From NCBI GenBank assembly GCA_963693365.1, contig CAVNZM010000001.1, positions 12,958,001 to 13,022,000 of the forward strand: a stretch of DNA of 64,000 bases. Direction: 5' to 3'. Below the pieces are notes generated by a model. That model was not told where the DNA came from. It made no database searches and saw only the letters and a list, made by a program, of their open reading frames with translations. Below, piece after piece: positions 43,986 through 53,768 of the stretch (its first letter is position 1; each line of letters opens with the position of its first letter). This stretch comes from Amoebidium appalachense. Taxonomy: Eukaryota > Ichthyosporea. Made by a program: the position numbers and the translations under genes.

Positions 43986-44519
43986 CGCAGCCACCGTGCT
44001 GATTGTTTTGGACCATGCTGCATGCTGCAGCTTCTTCTTGAAGGTTAGTTTTGTGTTGCCTGCTTTTGTGCATATGGCGTTTGTCTGTCTGGTCTGTGTC
44101 CGTCCTGTGATTATGTCTGTGTCTGTGTCTGTGTGTGTGTGTGTGTATGTGTGTGTGCGTGCGTGCGTGTGCGTGTGTCTGCTGGCTGCAGATGCACGTT
44201 GCCTTTCACGAACCAGCGACTGTGGGCACTACTTTTGCTGTTAGCACTATAGCTATCATCCCCTCCACCGATCGTTCAAGCTATTTTCTGCTTCTCTAGA
44301 CTTCATAAGTTCTGGTCCGGGTTTCCGTTCTTACTATGTTTGAGGTTGGTTCTGTCGACTCTTTTTTTGCCACTCTCAGTCAGCCCCCTCAGTCCCCCCC
44401 CCCCCCCCCTCCCCCCACTTCTCGCAAGTAGGATGAGCTAATTCTTAGCTCGAGTTCCTTTACAGGTTTTGGCAAGGTTGGCCCATGAAGTCATCAGCAG
44501 CTATAAGGCTACGTTATCA
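43986..44519. other. Spacer, no gene supported
   Basis: Contains short (TG)n (44118-44175), a poly-C tract (44395-44415) and otherwise unique DNA. No ORF of note. Confidence 0.5.
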
Positions 44520-44775
44520 TCTAGAGGTGGGTACCGGCTCTTTGTCCTATGGCTGCTGTTGTTTCCGTTTTTCGTTTCATAGGTGGGTACCGGCTCTTTG
44601 TCCTGTTAAGGTAAATAAAGTATGGAGGCAAGACCCTGTGGGTCTGGGGCTCTTTGTCCTATGGCTGCTGTTGTTTCCGTGTTTCGTTTCTGTGTTGCTC
44701 TTATAGCACATGAATGATCATGTGCATGTTTAGCACCCATAGGTGGGTACCGGCTCTTTGTCCTGTTAATTACTC
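44520..44775. repeat. Interleaved short repeats GGTGGGTACCGGCTCTTTGTCCT
   Basis: AGGTGGGTACCGGCTCTTTG occurs at about 44525, 44581 and 44741. GCTCTTTGTCCTATGGCTGCTGTTGTTTCCG occurs at about 44537 and 44650. The two overlap, giving a small mosaic duplication. No coding content. Confidence 0.85.
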
Positions 44776-45154
44776 TGCCGGCATTTGGTATGGTATGGTT
44801 TGGTGTAAGAGTGCCCCCCTTATATTGTCATGTTGGGCGTCCTTTTTTTTTTTTTGGGGCCTCATACACATACACACACACCTTGTTACTCTTCTGTCAA
44901 GGGATTAGCATGTGTTTAGTTTAATGATGTTGGGAGCTTCTTAGAAACCCGCATAATAGTTTGCTTGTTTTGAGTTTTGTTTATGTTCGTTGCTGCTCTT
45001 TTATACTTCTTCCCCCCCCCCCCCCCTCCCGGCTGGGGGGGAGGAAGGAAATGAGGGTGGGGAGGATGAGGATGAGGACTAGTGGGATGATAGAAGCCCC
45101 CCCCCCCCCACCACCCTCTTTTTTTTTTTCTTTTTTTGATATGTTTTGGTGTCT

Positions 45155-45350
45155 AGTGCAGTCTGGAGCAGACTCCAGAGTCGAGACATAGAAATTTGTT
45201 GTATTGCAGTCTCGCTCCTGTGGAACGAGACTTAAAAATTTGTAACAAGTTGTGAGAAAAAACAAACTGTCAGACGTGGTCTCTGCTCCAGTGGAGCGAG
45301 ACAAAAAAGTACATATGGTATCCGTCTCTGCTCCTGTGGAGCGAGACGCA
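45155..45350. repeat. Cluster of stem-loop units ending GCGAGAC
   Basis: Three short hairpins: 45209-45231, 45279-45302 and 45324-45347. Each starts GTCTC(T)GCTCC, has a 3-base loop (TGT or AGT) and ends GGAGCGAGAC or GGAACGAGAC. A related palindrome CTGGAGCAGACTCCAG lies at 45162-45177. The core GCTCCTGTGGAGC also occurs in the PAT B2/spacer junction. Confidence 0.8.
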
Positions 45351-45399
45351 AAGAAACATCTTTATGCGCTCTTCTTACCGTCTGATGTCATATTGTATG

Positions 45400-46260
45400 T
45401 GTCCTTACAGTGATTTTATGACGTATGATGTATGATATCATTATCATACATTGAACATGCCATTATGCATGTAAGGATGGGTTTATGACGCACCAAAAAG
45501 CACATTGTGCATGTGCATAGCACACCCTTACAACATATGCAAGTGTACGTTACGACGTCAAATGTATTAATATGCGTCATCTACATTATATGTCGTAATG
45601 TCCTCCTATGCATCTGTTTACAACATCGTAATGTAATCTGTAGTAGGATGCAAATCACATCTTATGATAGGTCATGGGTTAGCACAAACCCACCCATGGT
45701 ATATCCACTGGTTGTGTTTCGGATGTCGGAAAGGGCGTCTGAACGATTGGATTTCGATCTATTTTTATAATCAACTGGATGGTTTTGCAGTGCTCCATTG
45801 CATTGCTTTACAACAAACGATAGACATACATGTGATAGTCATACGTATTTGATCAAGAGGGTATTAATACCATACATTCGATGCGTTTACAGTGCTCCGT
45901 TATATGGCTTTACATCAAACCATAGACATGCATAAGATCGTCCACAGGGTGGCGTTCTGATCCTCCCGTAGACGGTGTTACGACTGTCTGAATGCCCCCT
46001 GGCCGCCGTCATATACCCACCGACTGGACGTCGTATGTTGGATCTATTGCACGTCGGTTAGATGGCTACATTGCACACCCATTGGATATGCACTCGCGGG
46101 GTTCTATGTACATCCATTGGTGCATCGGGTATCGGATCGAGCAGATTACGACACATCCATTGGACGTCGGGGAGCAATGATATGTATTTGGGGTTAGTTT
46201 TGGAGGTGTTGAGGGGTTTCCGATGTCGTCGGGTAGTTTACGACAGCTTTTGAATGCCGC
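45400..46260. repeat. AT-rich region with CCATTGGAT words and a ~100-bp duplication
   Basis: CAGTGCTCC.TT.NATNGCTTTACANCAAACNATAGACATNCAT occurs at about 45788 and 45889. The region 46030-46180 is rich in CATTGGA/GGATAT, resembling 1-1330. No gene is supported. Confidence 0.6.
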
Positions 46261-46800
46261 AACAAGATTGCTGATGTTTATGGAATGTTGTGAATGAGTG
46301 TGAGCGAATGAACAATCAATAGACTTAGCTATATATGGCGAAAAGCCACGAGCCAAGAGCCACGAGCCGCTGGCGAAAGATTGCCATGAGGCTTGTACTT
46401 ATATTCTTACAGAGAGATGAAATCAATTAACAGAAGTGTGTAAATAATTAACAATGATATAAGGCTGATATATATCTGTCATTCTAGAGAAATATGTAGT
46501 AACTTGTAATGTAAATATGCCCTGTACGTACTGTCTCTATATGATAAGTAACTGTGAGCCGGATCCACTCATAAGGTCTTATAGGATGACATCATAGTGA
46601 GCAAAGAATAGATCGAATAGATTGATTCGGTAGATCTGTAGCCGCGCACTTTGTACATAGATGTCGGAACTCTTTTAACATATTATTTAGTGTAGCCAAG
46701 AGCGCTAGAAAGTATTAAAGTTAGTTAGAATTCGTTATTTAGACAGGGTCATTCCCCTTTTTAGTACATGGTCACAACTAAGGGAAATAACACGCATAGA
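46261..46800. other. Spacer, no gene seen
   Basis: AT-rich unique DNA with a small GAGCCACGAGCC duplication (about 46348-46368). Nothing else is recognised before PAT copy D7. Confidence 0.5.
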
Positions 46801-47303
46801 ATATTTAGTTTGTAAACGATATTTAGTTTGTAAACAGGTGAATTAGATAGTTCCGTTGGAGTGAAATTGTGTGTTGCGAGTGTGCTGTAAAATTCGTAGT
46901 AGTAGCATGGTGTAGGCCTTGGTTTATTTGATGTGTGTGAAAGTTTCAGGCTGCTAGCATTTTTATTTAGGGAGCTGTAGCTGTTTTTATGTTCTGTGGG
47001 ATATGCCATATGGATATATTAATGAGTTTGAGTTATATCTAGTCCGAAATGGGCGGCAATTGATTTGGTCTTTGTGATCTAGGGGTTTTAGCCACTTGTG
47101 AAAATTTTTCATTGGTTGATGTGCAGCAAAAATTCCATTTTGGTAGATTTCATGGATTTGATAGGTTTTAAGTCATTTCTTCATATTTCCATAGGCAAAA
47201 ATGTGGGCCCCGCTATATAATGAGCTTGCGCGGCCCCAAGGAGGTCAGTTGCGGCGCTACTGAGCGCGTTTAGGTCTCTTTAGGCCCAATTTAGCTAAGT
47301 TTT

Positions 47304-48925
47304 TGTGGACGTGTTGCAGTTTTTGTCTCCTACACTGCAGCCGTTTTTGGCCAACTGCGACGGCGGCCTTCTCAAGCCTGTTCCGCCGACGCCTGCAGAG
47401 CTGCGCCGCATCCGACCGGCGCATCACGTTCCCAGTGGGGAATACGGTCCCCTGCTTCTTCGGCTTCAAGACTGCGGCATGGTGCACTATTTCGAGGCGA
47501 AGGAAAAACCACTGGCCATCAATGGGCTGTTTGGGGTCCCCAAAGACACCAGAGCCCGCGCCATTTTTGACGGCCGCCGTGGCAACCTGTTCTTTGCCCG
47601 TGATCATCCTGCCCTCAAGGTGCACCTGCCCAACCCTGCCGATTTTGCCGATCTGTTGCTGGGGCCTGAGGATTGCCTCTATTTTGGCAAGTCGGACATG
47701 GACAACCAGTTCCATCGTCTTCTTGCCCCCCGAGTGGCTGTGGCGGTACTTTGGATTGCCGCCTGTGTCTTCGGAGGCTGTTGGCATTTCTGGGCCCGAC
47801 CGGCTTGTGTACCCGGCCCTCAAGACCGTGCCCATGGGCTGGGTGCATTCTGTGCTTGTGGCTCAAGACGTCCATGGGCAGTTGGCTGACCGAGCCGGCA
47901 TGCCCCGCATTGAGCGCCTCTGTGCGATAGTGCCGCGGCCTGTGGAGGCCACGCAGCATGCCCTGTATGTGGACGACTGTGGCTGGGTCGGCACAGATGC
48001 CACCGCCATCAATCGTCAGCGTGAATCGTATCATGGCGTCACCGGCCCGGCTGGTCTTCCCTCCAATGTCAAGAAGGATGTGGCTGCTGGTTCTTCGTCC
48101 TCTATGGTGCTGCTAGGCCTGGAAATGCATCGCTCTGGGATATTGCGCCCGTCTGGCGCTTCCTTGTGCCGTCTGGTGGCGGAAACCCAGGCCGTGTTGC
48201 GTCTTGGTGTCGTCATGCAGCTCCGTTTGCAGCAGTTGCTTGGTGGTTGGGTGTGGGCGGCACTGCTGCAGCGGCCACTTTTGTCGGTTCTGAGTGCCGT
48301 CTACATTTTTGTGGAGCAGCTAGGGGGTCGGGAACATCCCCTTCCCCCGCCCATGGTGTGGGAGCTTCAGGCGATGTGTGCTTTGGCCCCTTTGATGCGT
48401 TGTGATTTGCGTTCTGGGTTTGCTAGCACCATGTTCTGCACTGATGCTTCCTTGTTGGGTGGTGCAATGGTGTCCCGGGTGCTTCCAGCAACGCTTCTCC
48501 GCAAAGTGCTGCCTCACTGCAACCGGCGTGGCAACTACAGCCAGCTGTCTGGTCCTGTGCACGAGCCAAGCCCGTCTGCCCCCCCGGCACCTATCCTGGC
48601 AGCTGTTGGTGGCCGGTGGACCACCAACATCAGTCATCGTTGGCGCCACTCCGACCACATCAACATTCTGGAGGGAGAAGCCTTGCTCCTGGGGCTTCGT
48701 CGATTAGGTCGGTCTACGGCTGCCCGGGGCTCCCGCTACCTTTGGGGCCTTGATTCGACGGCGCTGCTTGGGGCTTTTGCTAAGGGTCGTTCAGTATCCC
48801 GACGCCTTAACCGTGTATGCCGCCAGGTGGCTGCCTACACGCTTGCCCTTGACATTCGTTTGTATTGTGTGTGGCTGCCGTCAGCTCACAATCCTGCAGA
48901 TGGTCCCTCGCGGTTTTCTGGCTGA
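47304..48925 (+). pseudogene. RT-RNase H of D7, N-terminally deleted, one frameshift
   Basis: The readable frame from VDVLQFLSPTLQPFLAN passes SDMDNQFHRLLAP. One extra C near 47730 shifts it. After that the second frame is open from EWLWRYFGLPPV through ALYVDDCGWVG and the entire RNase H domain (CTDASLLGG, NILEGEALLLG, LWGLDSTALLG, AHNPADGPSR) to the stop at 48925. It is the only copy here with an unbroken frame from the YVDD box through the end of RNase H. Confidence 0.9.
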
Positions 48926-49219
48926 CCAGGCCATAAAGCCCCCAACCCTCAAGGCCTACCGGGATGCTGTTGTTGAGTTCCCGGATTGGTTGCCCCCTGG
49001 CACCGACACCAATTCCCCCACCGAACTGGACGACCTCCTGGTGGAGTATTTTGAGGAGTGTTATGCCATTGATCCATCGCGTGGCCAGCGTCAGCGCTGT
49101 GTCAACACAGCTGCCGGCATCAAGCATTTCATGCCACGCCTGGGTCCACACCTGCAGGCCGCCCAACGGAGCCTGCAGGGCTGGAACCGGCTTGTTCCAG
49201 CAAAGACCACGCCCCCGCT
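48900..49219 (+). pseudogene. Recombinase N-terminal fragment of D7
   Basis: It starts MVPRGFLADQAIKPPTLKAY at the overlap with RNase H and keeps only the N-terminal DNA-binding part, ending …NRLVPAKTTPPL. All catalytic residues are deleted. Confidence 0.85.
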
Positions 49220-49620
49220 GTGAAAATTTTTCATTGGTTGATGTGCAGCAAAAATTCCATTTTTGGTAGATTATTTCATTGATTTGATAGGTTTTAAGTC
49301 ATTTCTTCATATTTCCATTGGCAAAAATGTGGGCCGCACTATATCATTCGCTTGCGCGGCCCCAGGGAGGTCAGTTGCGGAGCTACTGAGCGTGTTTAGG
49401 ATTCTTTAGGCCCAATTTTTTAGCTAAGTTTTTGCCCACCCACCACACCCTTTGCCTATTTAGGCACTAGGCTACGTTTTTTGAGCATGTTTCTGTATGA
49501 CATTTGTCATTCTTTTCATTGCTCCTGTGGAGCACACCTGTGCCTGCTTGTGAGATTGATCCACAGGCACCGGCTCATGTATCCCCTTGCTGGGGCTGGT
49601 AAAGACGACGTTGGCATAAG

Positions 49621-49915
49621 AAAACAGCCGTTTACGGGCGGGCCTCAGGAGGCCCTGCCGACTTGTCTAGATCTAAGGACACATTCTGCTCAAGAGCAGT
49701 GCCAGCGACTTAGAGGCCTATGAATCTGCGGGCTTGTGGGTTATACGCACGCAGGATATGGCTCACTGTTCACAACATCCAATTGGCTACAGGGGAATGT
49801 CAAGAACAAATAGGGCTACACTTAAACAGGACCAATCATTGCATTTACATTTACGTACAGAGAAATGATTGGATAAGCCATACCTAGAGACTAACCAATC
49901 GGAATGCTATTTCTT
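49621..49915 (+). repeat. Direct repeat R1, about 290 bp (copy 1)
   Basis: It begins AAAACAGCCGTTTACGGGCG, contains CCTCAGGAGGCCCTGCC, ACACATTCTG, GCAGGATATGGCTC and ATTGGCTACAGGG, and ends CCAATCGGAATGCTA. A diverged second copy lies at 50674-50965. PAT D7 ends exactly at its first base. Confidence 0.85.
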
Positions 49916-50290
49916 ATGGCAACTTCGCCTTTACCAGTCCCAGCACAGGGATGCTTGATGTTGTGCCTGCTGACCCTATGATCTCAGGCACATGTGTGCT
50001 CCAATTCAAAGCCTTATGAGGCAGGGTTTCAAAGCCCAACGAGGCAAGGGTTCAAAGCCTAATAAGGCAAGGGTGGGTGGGTGGGCAAAAACTTGACTAC
50101 AGGCAGTAACCTAAAAAGGCCTACCTACTTACACCAAAACAAATTGTATAGACCAGCATATGTACATCGCCGAATTTTCACGACCACTATCACATGCATA
50201 TCTCGCACACGGAATCCTGTTACTCTGTCTCCGGTGCTGTCCAATGCTCCTGCAAAGAACAAACGTTCACAAACGAATCATAGTTGTAGT
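49916..50290 (-). mobile_element. Solo terminal repeat of a divergent PAT subfamily
   Basis: In minus orientation: a B-like end (CTTATGGCAACTTCGCCTTTACCAGTCCCAGCACAGGG, with TGTGCCTG…CAGGCAC spacing), a spacer with GGGTGGGTGGGCAAAAACTTG, and an A-like end (CTGTCCAATGCTCCTGCAAAGAACAAACGTTCACAAACG). Architecture matches A2-B2 of the main family, but most positions differ. Confidence 0.75.
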
Positions 50291-50673
50291 AGCTGACGGT
50301 GTGAACATGTCACTTGGTCGTCTGTGTTGCGGTCGTTCCTCAAAGAGAACCCGTTTAAAAACGAACCAGTGTGTCTGTATCGGATGATGATCAATCAGTT
50401 CAACTTTTTATAAAAAGCACCATCTCGATGAACCTTGAATATACCCCAAGACATCGCTCCTTCACCATACAAAACTGGGTTGCCAAAACGCAGGCCAGGG
50501 CCGAAACGTGGGCGAATTGTCAGAATGGAGGAACAAGGGTTGTGAAGCCAGCAAGGCCATCTCCAGAATTCGGCTAAAGCCAGCAAGGGACCAGGTGGAC
50601 CGCTGTGTGGATGGGCAGTGCTGAATGTGAAGAGTGCAGCATAAACGGTGTAAAACAAAGTACTGAACTAGAG
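50291..50673. other. Divergent A-type end plus unassigned DNA
   Basis: 50300-50365 (ACATGTCACTTGGTCGTC…GTTCCTCAAAGAGAACCCG) resembles 50978-51041 and may be another A-type end. The remainder to R1 copy 2 is unassigned; no gene is supported. Confidence 0.5.
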
Positions 50674-50965
50674 AAAACAGCCGTTCACGAGCCTCAGGAG
50701 GCCCTGCCAACTTGCTAGACTAAAGACACATTCTGCGCAGGAGCCGTGCCAGCGACTGGGAGGCCTACAAATCTGCGAGCTAGCGGTTTACATACACGCA
50801 GGATTTGGCTCTCAACATCCCATTGGCTACAGGGAAATGTTAAGACTAAATATGGCTACACTTAAACAGGGCCAATCTGTGCACTTACATGACGTACAGA
50901 GAACTATTTAAATGTCTAACCCATGCCTAGAGACTAGCCAATCAGAATGCTAGTTAGTGCTAATA
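50674..50965 (+). repeat. Direct repeat R1, about 290 bp (copy 2)
   Basis: Homologous to 49621-49915 in the same orientation with about 15% divergence by eye. Its left flank (ACTGAACTAGAG) shows what may have preceded R1 before D7 arrived at copy 1. Confidence 0.82.
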
Positions 50966-51045
50966 CAGCTCGAATTCCACATGTCACTTCGTCGTCCGGG
51001 GCTGTGGCAGTTCCTCAAAGAAAACACGTTTAAAAATAAACCATT

Positions 51046-51656
51046 CTTATGCCAACGTCGTCTTTACCAGCCCCAGCAAGAGGATACAGGAGCCGGTGCC
51101 TGTAGATCAATCTCACAAGCAGGCACAGGTGTGCTCCACAGGAGCAATGAAAAGAATGACAAATGTCATACAGAAACATGCTCAAAAAACGTAGCCTAGT
51201 GCCTAAATAGGCAAGGGTGTGGTGGGTGGGCAGAAAACTTAGCTAAAAAATTGGGCCTAAAGAGACCTAAACGCGCTCAGTATCGCTGAAGAAATGACTT
51301 AGAACCTATCCAATCCATGAAATCTACCAAAATGGAATTTTTGCTGCACATCAATCAATGAAAAAATTTCACAACTGGCTAAAACCCCTAGATCAGAAAG
51401 ACCAAATCAATTGCCGCCCATTTCGGACTAGATATAACTCACACTCATCAATGTGGCATATCCCACAGTTCATAAAAACAACTACAGCTCCCTAAATAAA
51501 AATGCTAGCAGCCTGAAACTTTGGACACACATCAAACACACCAAGGCCTACAACATTATACTACTACGAAGTTTACAGCACACTCGCAACACACAATTTC
51601 ACTCCAACGGGGCTATCTAATTCTCCTGCAAAGAAAACACGTTTACAAACTAAATA
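51046..51656 (-). mobile_element. Solo PAT A2-B2 repeat S2 (about 611 bp)
   Basis: The ends CTTATGCCAACGTCG (left) and …GTTTACAAACTAAAT (right) are as in S1, preceded by ATT. About 80 bp of the TATA-hairpin region are deleted between CTCAGTATCGC and TGAAGAAATGAC. It contains no genes. Confidence 0.88.
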
Positions 51657-52171
51657 ATATTTTTAGTTTCCATAGCCGCAAACCGTGTCCAAAAAGCTTT
51701 TTTCCGAGCCGAGTTTTAGCGCGCTAAAGTATTTAAATTCAGTCTCCTGACCTAATTTTAATTTCCCCGTCTCCGAATCAGATCGCTACATTGCGGCCCC
51801 GTTGACAAATATATTCCAATCAGATTGTTCCTGAATATTTTAATTGGTTTGCATCCAAACATGTATAGTAGAACGCTATGTGCCCTTAGACACTTGGACA
51901 TGCCACTCGGCTGCACCGTCTGTGCATGTGTACAGCTGCTTGCAACTAGTGCTGTATGTGCAGAAGGCTAGCAGTGGGCTGTAGCCAGCGGTTTGGGGCA
52001 GGGAAGGACTGATTACCAACCAATAGATAAGGTAGAATGCTACCTTGCGATGATGCGAGCTATTTACACTGCAGGATTGGCTGGGGATCATGATTCTCAT
52101 ATGAATCCTGATGCCATATACATGTCATGATCATTGCAACTTAAATGCTTTTTTATTGATAATAATAAGTA
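51657..52171. other. Spacer, no gene seen
   Basis: Moderately AT-rich unique DNA. No ORF or repeat recognised. Confidence 0.5.
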
Positions 52172-52735
52172 ATGGTTAGTTTGTAAACCTTTGTTCTTTG
52201 CAGAAGCATTGGACAGCACCGGAGACAGGGCATGACAGGACTCCATGTGCAAGCCATGTAGGTGATAGTGGTCGTTAAAATTTGGTGATGTATGCTGGTC
52301 AATACGATCTAGGTGGTTATTGGTGAAAGTATGTAGTGGAACGTGTTCGGCCTGCATATGTAGAGGTTTTGATTAAACCATAGTCATGAGGTCATCCAGC
52401 CCGCAATAGTTTTTGCATGCCGATGCTTTGGCTTAGAGTCTTTCGGCTGCTGTGTGCGTCTCAGTCGTTGTGCTTATTAGCATAGTGTAGGTAGGCCTCT
52501 TCGGCTGCCCGCTCGGTGTAGCAGTGCTGTTAAAAGCAAATAGATAGGCCCTTTCAGGTTACTGCCTGTTTTTGCAAGTTTTTGCCCACCACCCACCCTT
52601 GCTTGCCTCATTAGGCTTTGAAATTTTTCTTAGGACCTTTGTTTGGTTGCTCCTGTGGAGCACACATGTGCTTGAGATCATATTGTCAGCAGGCACCACC
52701 TCAATTATCCCCGTGCTGAGGCTGGTCAAGGCCAC
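52172..52735 (+). mobile_element. Solo terminal repeat of the divergent PAT subfamily, plus strand
   Basis: It begins with an A-like end (TTAGTTTGTAAACCTTTGTTC, TTTGCAGAAGCATTGGACAGC), includes TTTTTGCCCACCACCCACCC, and ends with a B-like part (GCTCCTGTGGAGCACACATG … CCCCGTGCTGAGGCTGGTC). It is the same subfamily as 49916-50290 and abuts the B1 end of D6. Confidence 0.75.
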
Positions 52736-52838
52736 ATTCTTATGCCAACGTCGTCTTTACCAGCCCCAGCAAGGGGATACATGAGCCGGTGCCTGTGGAT
52801 CAATCTCACAAGCAGGCACAGGTGTGCTCCACCACTCA

Positions 52839-53768
52839 CTACCTGGCACGGGAAGGAACGAACCATGCCGTGGGTGACTGACGCAGCGCTGCAGCCCGGG
52901 CAAGGAGAGACGCAGGCACCCGAATAGAAAGAACAAGAGACTGGCCGGCCTGCACATACGGGCGGAGGGAGGCATGCGATCTCCATCGACCACGCAGAGC
53001 AATCGTCTCTACTGAAACACCCCTGACGTAGTCTCTCGAGGCACCACAATGGCGAAGACTGTGGAGATGGAACCCATACTCGTTGAGGCCGAGGGAGTCA
53101 CATGCCGCTTGGAACTTGGCACGCAGAACATCATACGAGAAAGGAAACAGCCGCGCAGAAGGGGGGGCACCACGGAACCAGAAAGACAGGATGGCCAACA
53201 GGGACGGATCGGTGATGGGGACAAACTGATTTGGGCCGGTCTTGGTGTCGGCCAGGCGGATGCCGCCTGTACCGGGTGGCATGTCTTGGGGAACGGGGTC
53301 GTCGGGCAAAATAAGATCCGCACGGGTGAGCATAAGCAGCTCACTGACACGAAAATAACACTCAAATCCAAGCAAAACAGCAATACCAAACAAGGGGCCA
53401 ATTTTGGAATACAAATGATGGCCAATAACGAGGACCAATGAAAACGGAAGCGGGGGCGTGCTCTTTGCTGGAACAAGCCGGTTCCAGCCCTGCAGGCTCC
53501 GTTGGGCGGCCTGCAGGTGTGGACCCAGGCGTGGCATGAAATGCTTGATGCCGGCAGCTGTGTTGACACAGCGCTGACGCTGGCCACACGATGGATCAAT
53601 GGCATAACACTCCTCAAAATACTCCACCAGGAGGTCATCCAGTTCGGCGGGGGACTTGGTGTTGGTGCCAGGGGGCAACCAATCCAGGAACTCAACAACA
53701 GCATCCCGGTAGGCCTTGAGGGTTGGGGGCTTTATGGCCTGGTCAGCCAGAAAACCGCGAGGGACCAT
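52839..53768 (-). CDS. Tyrosine recombinase of D6, intact frame
   Basis: A 309-aa frame from MVPRGFLADQAIKPPTLKAY at 53768 to a stop at 52839. The start overlaps the RNase H stop by 26 bp, the usual arrangement in this family. The N-terminal SAM-like domain (to about residue 110) is followed by the catalytic domain with the first Arg (CYFRVSELLMLTRADL), H-x-x-R (HLHSLRHCG), RGRWRSH and the nucleophile Tyr (ASLRPYVQAG). This is the only recombinase in the window with all catalytic residues in one open frame. It would recombine element circles with the genome in the nucleus. The frame also continues upstream into RNase H because of a 4-bp loss near 53920. Confidence 0.88.
   Translation of the reverse strand: MVPRGFLADQAIKPPTLKAYRDAVVEFLDWLPPGTNTKSPAELDDLLVEYFEECYAIDPSCGQRQRCVNTAAGIKHFMPRLGPHLQAAQRSLQGWNRLVPAKSTPPLPFSLVLVIGHHLYSKIGPLFGIAVLLGFECYFRVSELLMLTRADLILPDDPVPQDMPPGTGGIRLADTKTGPNQFVPITDPSLLAILSFWFRGAPPSARLFPFSYDVLRAKFQAACDSLGLNEYGFHLHSLRHCGASRDYVRGVSVETIALRGRWRSHASLRPYVQAGQSLVLSIRVPASLLARAAALRQSPTAWFVPSRAR

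Larger units (their letters stand above)
46801..49620 (+). mobile_element. PAT-like element D7, internally deleted
   Basis: A1 (46801-47303, with its first 18 bp duplicated and a small deletion) is joined directly to RT codons for VDVLQFLSPT, so gag and the RT N-terminus are gone. RT/RNase H continues to its stop, the recombinase is cut at 49219, and the join lands inside A2 (49220-49435), followed by spacer and a full B2 (49527-49620). Both outer termini are therefore kept. Confidence 0.9.
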
